Positions 62,101-64,000 of a DNA stretch of 64,000 nucleotides are shown here, piece after piece; position 1 is the first letter of the stretch; each line of letters begins with the position of its first letter. The notes under the pieces were generated by a model that saw nothing but the letters and a program-made list of their open reading frames with translations, made no database searches and was not told the DNA's origin. Source of the DNA: Aquibacillus saliphilus (lineage in GTDB: Bacteria > Bacillota > Bacilli > Bacillales > Amphibacillaceae). A program made the translations under genes and the position numbers. The stretch spans positions 124,001-188,000 of the forward strand of contig NZ_JAIZAP010000003.1 of assembly GCF_020404745.1 (NCBI RefSeq), given 5' to 3'.

Positions 62101-64000
62101 TAGAACCGGATAGTTTGTTCCATCCACCGAAACCGTAAATCCTTCTTCAGGATTTGTAGAATTCGTTAATGTAACCGGTTTATCAAATTCAATAACAATT
62201 TCATTTCCACCATGTTCATAGGTGGCAGGTACTGTTTCAATTGGTGCATGTTTTTCAAGCGCTGCTACAGCATCTCTAAGTTCCTGTAATACTTGATCAA
62301 CTGCTGCTTGTGTCGGCGTTGAAGACTCGTTTCCAATCCTATCAAGTAAATCTTGAGAATTGATTAACTTTGTTTGATATTCAGACCAGCCGTTTTGATA
62401 ATCCTCTTCATCTGTAACAATTCCCGGTATGTCGTCCTCAATATAATTTTCAAGTTCAGAAGTATCCACCAATGTGAAAATTCTTGTAACTGCATCTGAC
62501 GTCGCGCCACCCTTAGTAGCAGTCGCTATAATCGTGTAGTCACCCTTGATTAAATTTCCTTGATAATCAATTGTCCAATTCCCATCTTCACCCACAGTTG
62601 GTTGCCCATTAAATACTTCCTGATTATTTGGATCATCAATTGACACATTCACAGCTGAATATTCTTTAGTGTCTCCAGTGATCGTTACTAATGTGTTGGC
62701 ATCATACACTAATGTACCTTCATTCGGTGTTAAGATAGAAAGATTAGACTTTAACCAATCAGCTGCTTCTTCTTGGGTCATCATCCTAATTGTTACATCG
62801 GGATCTACTAATTCGCTAGTTTCACCGTTTTCCTTCATTAGACTTATGTTAACGTTTCGGTCGCCACTATACAGCGGATTTTGATAATGGACCATTTGCC
62901 CAATAGCATCAACAACATCTTTCACAACTTTATTACTAACCACACGTGCGTTATCAATCCATAAAGTAGCTCCTAGTTTTCCACCATCTGTTTGGTCAAA
63001 CGAACCAGAAACAAAACGGAATTGGTACTGGCCATCTTCTGGGATTTCTTTTTGCACAGTTGTCCATTTCTTATCTTTACCACGACCATACAAGATCTCT
63101 GTATGATTGCCCTCGTCATCAACAATAAAGCCATACACTTCGAAATCATCGTAGTTACTTGTATCATTTGGAACTGTGAAAGCTCGCCAATCAAAGTATA
63201 ATGCATCTCCAGCTTTCGCTTGAAACGGCGTGCTCCATGCTTCTATGCGAAATACGCTCCCGTATCCAGAGGCATTACTATCGATACTGCCGGACTTAAA
63301 TCCAAGCTCAAGTCGATTATTACCATTATCATCTATCAAACCTTTTACAAGAGTTCCTTGACTACCACTAAATAATACTTCATTACCTTCTATACTTGCA
63401 GCTACACCACTTCTTACAATACCACTATAATCAACATCAGTCTGATACGTGTACTCATCATTCGGACCTGTTGCAGTATATGTCCCATCTCCATTATTAG
63501 TAAAATTCCGATAAGAGTTTCCTTTTGTTTTAGTCGCTAAATCCCCTAACCAAATTTGATTGATTGTAGTACCCTTGTTGGTAGGATGTTCACTCGTATC
63601 ATTAATTGTCCAGTCTTGAACCTCATTACCCTCTAATTCTTTTTCAAAATCCCCATTTTCAAGTGGAGCGGATAAATCGATTTGAAGTGCTGTCCCATCT
63701 CCATTATTTGTGGCATTCACAGCAGCTACAGGTACACCATCTAATAAAAATTCTCCATCACTATAAATTAATGTTGATCCATCTAGTTGCACTTGAGAAT
63801 TCTCTGGAATAAAGAACCTTTCTGATTCCACATGTCCATCAGAAATTTCAAAACGTATATTCCCTTCTGAAAAGACATCTCCCTCACCTGCATTAACCTC
63901 AAAATTGGGATCTACTTGTACATCCTCACCTAACACCGGATTATAATCAAAATCCCCACTTGTATCACGATCCACAACATTATCTTGCGCAAAAATAGTC
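59107..64000 (-). CDS. Large cell-wall-anchored multidomain surface protein, N-terminus beyond window
   Basis: At least 1,630 residues. The frame is open to the right edge and begins TIFAQDNVVDRDTSG, so a signal peptide should lie just outside with cleavage near FAQ. Order: a carbohydrate-binding-like beta domain (LENGDFEKELEGNEVQDW ... LWIDNARVV), Ig-like repeats (e.g. GDYTIIATATKGGATSD, GGYTVEVTATNDDGG, GEYEVVVTASEADRE), SWM-type domains with IVIEFDKPVTL and VKVDYRELDGN, short helical modules (FIVAR-like), an atypical Ig domain (ITWSSSQSKVISLDGYKATT), and a sorting signal LPITA, membrane helix and RRRREN. The LPxTA form differs from LPxTG. Role probably adhesion or polymer binding. Confidence 0.88.
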   Translation of the reverse strand, partial: TIFAQDNVVDRDTSGDFDYNPVLGEDVQVDPNFEVNAGEGDVFSEGNIRFEISDGHVESERFFIPENSQVQLDGSTLIYSDGEFLLDGVPVAAVNATNNGDGTALQIDLSAPLENGDFEKELEGNEVQDWTINDTSEHPTNKGTTINQIWLGDLATKTKGNSYRNFTNNGDGTYTATGPNDEYTYQTDVDYSGIVRSGVAASIEGNEVLFSGSQGTLVKGLIDDNGNNRLELGFKSGSIDSNASGYGSVFRIEAWSTPFQAKAGDALYFDWRAFTVPNDTSNYDDFEVYGFIVDDEGNHTEILYGRGKDKKWTTVQKEIPEDGQYQFRFVSGSFDQTDGGKLGATLWIDNARVVSNKVVKDVVDAIGQMVHYQNPLYSGDRNVNISLMKENGETSELVDPDVTIRMMTQEEAADWLKSNLSILTPNEGTLVYDANTLVTITGDTKEYSAVNVSIDDPNNQEVFNGQPTVGEDGNWTIDYQGNLIKGDYTIIATATKGGATSDAVTRIFTLVDTSELENYIEDDIPGIVTDEEDYQNGWSEYQTKLINSQDLLDRIGNESSTPTQAAVDQVLQELRDAVAALEKHAPIETVPATYEHGGNEIVIEFDKPVTLTNSTNPEEGFTVSVDGTNYPVLDAVMNGNLVTLTVDHELDSDAKKVQVNYDETTGSLYGDEQNGSADEAFSIIATDEFGAGLQIVNTIGNTDDRTPRFNGSVHTNADSVRLTIKYQDHEVVAGFENVEADLESGKWTYTVPNDFAYGGYTVEVTATNDDGGPRTVTKSETFFIVNKENIQAEYDAVDGFVEEDYRLGWDDFEEAVQHAESVINDPTAFQDDVDQAITNLEVTRNSLEKHAPVVERASYYHGHNNIYVVFDKDVMFTDEERDLTSGFILSVDGKEMDIVAVERISEDLDGKTQELKLTLPEGEELLSEIEVKVDYRELDGNSNLSGDEENGTAVEDFEFVASDDFGLALQISNPNAITDDTTPSIVGTADKSADSASLTIIGPNGEDRVVDQDELTIGSDGTWIYQVEEKLAPGEYEVVVTASEADREDVIKHHSFTVVDKEDLIKLKDMIDSKKLKANFYTEGTWKEYSIKYSNAEGVINNPNSTQSEVDSALKELKSAYDDLLLKTVKDALDKAEIEKKLTNKTKKVYTDAGGSESDDAYKDVNNELNKLEEELKKKPVELDLDKILYRIDELKKDRENLELATDQLISDQLKDVARFLTRDTAFTFSQDDTWESVTLKFLMLSEGPYDTKITWSSSQSKVISLDGYKATTTRHGSDKSVILTATISKGNQKLEKTFLVIVKQENISKKMSETTKRNASVGVNNNTLPTPSIERINLFTNDNQLVNKIDKIIVNNEMVPDVTTGTFSVYLPDDQANIADELALEVTADTLNKLKGILELKTDQATIVLNQSEVQRLADNGLELFFRIVPLRDERDKNEVSKRMMADQSVLAEVNKVSGSASAKLVGTPKEIETNYSGYKTDIILPIGEFYHDGLDLDRLRVYIEHSDGTIDVQKGTIIYENDTPTGYKFSVDKFSTFTLFEVEIVDDSTTDPNDLDNNNEEDQDATSGTDDHKNDQDISQEPQKDTNGTEENQLPITALNMFKYLIMGLLLFGFGVSMYYFQRRRREN

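Overview
The window looks like an AT-rich Bacillaceae chromosome, probably a halotolerant relative of Oceanobacillus, Virgibacillus or Gracilibacillus. Much of it follows Bacillus subtilis gene order (yeaC-yeaD-yebA-guaA-pbuG-yebE-yebG-purEKBCSQLFMNHD-yerA-yerB-yerC-pcrB-pcrA-ligA-camS). Guanine riboswitches, PurR-type operators, AGGAGG-type ribosome binding sites and short Bacillaceae intergenic repeats support this. The genus is inference. Nearly everything is on the minus strand, so transcription runs from high to low coordinates.

Region 1 to 9.1 kb holds a cut-off rocA/pruA, camS, ligA, pcrA and pcrB, a Gfo/Idh/MocA oxidoreductase and yerC. Region 9.1 to 15.2 kb holds yerB, the adenine-deaminase-like yerA, a small membrane protein and a molybdenum cluster (modA, modB, moaC, moaB). 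At 15.6 to 16.1 kb is a Gly/Pro/Trp-rich protein made of 20-residue repeats.

Region 16.3 to 29.4 kb is a complete de novo purine operon, purE to purD, making IMP from PRPP. It starts behind a PurR-type operator, a sigma-A-type promoter and a guanine riboswitch with a terminator. Downstream in coordinates lie yebG, yebE, pbuG (own PurR operator and guanine riboswitch) and guaA (a third, slightly variant guanine riboswitch), so purine synthesis, uptake and GMP formation are linked by guanine sensing. Then come yebA, yeaD and yeaC (transglutaminase, DUF58, MoxR ATPase) and a Ktr/Trk potassium channel subunit.

From 41 kb on the window is accessory in character: a tnpB-only IS200/IS605-type element with a recognisable 3' omega-RNA hairpin, inserted just upstream of the potassium transporter; composite intergenic repeats; a pair of adjacent secreted disordered proteins of opposite charge; and a RacA-like MerR-HTH/coiled-coil protein. 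Upstream of that last gene lie three decayed tandem copies of its own 5' end, each carrying a TATCGC-N3-GCGATA palindrome. This array is the most unusual structure in the window.

The rest holds two TetR-controlled loci (a DHA2 drug exporter and a small membrane protein), choline-to-betaine genes betB and betA, a secreted DUF6147-like protein, an ECF sigma/anti-sigma pair, a membrane protein with two Ltp-type repeats, and the 3' 4.9 kb of a large cell-wall-anchored surface protein that runs off the right edge. No rRNA, tRNA or CRISPR array was seen.
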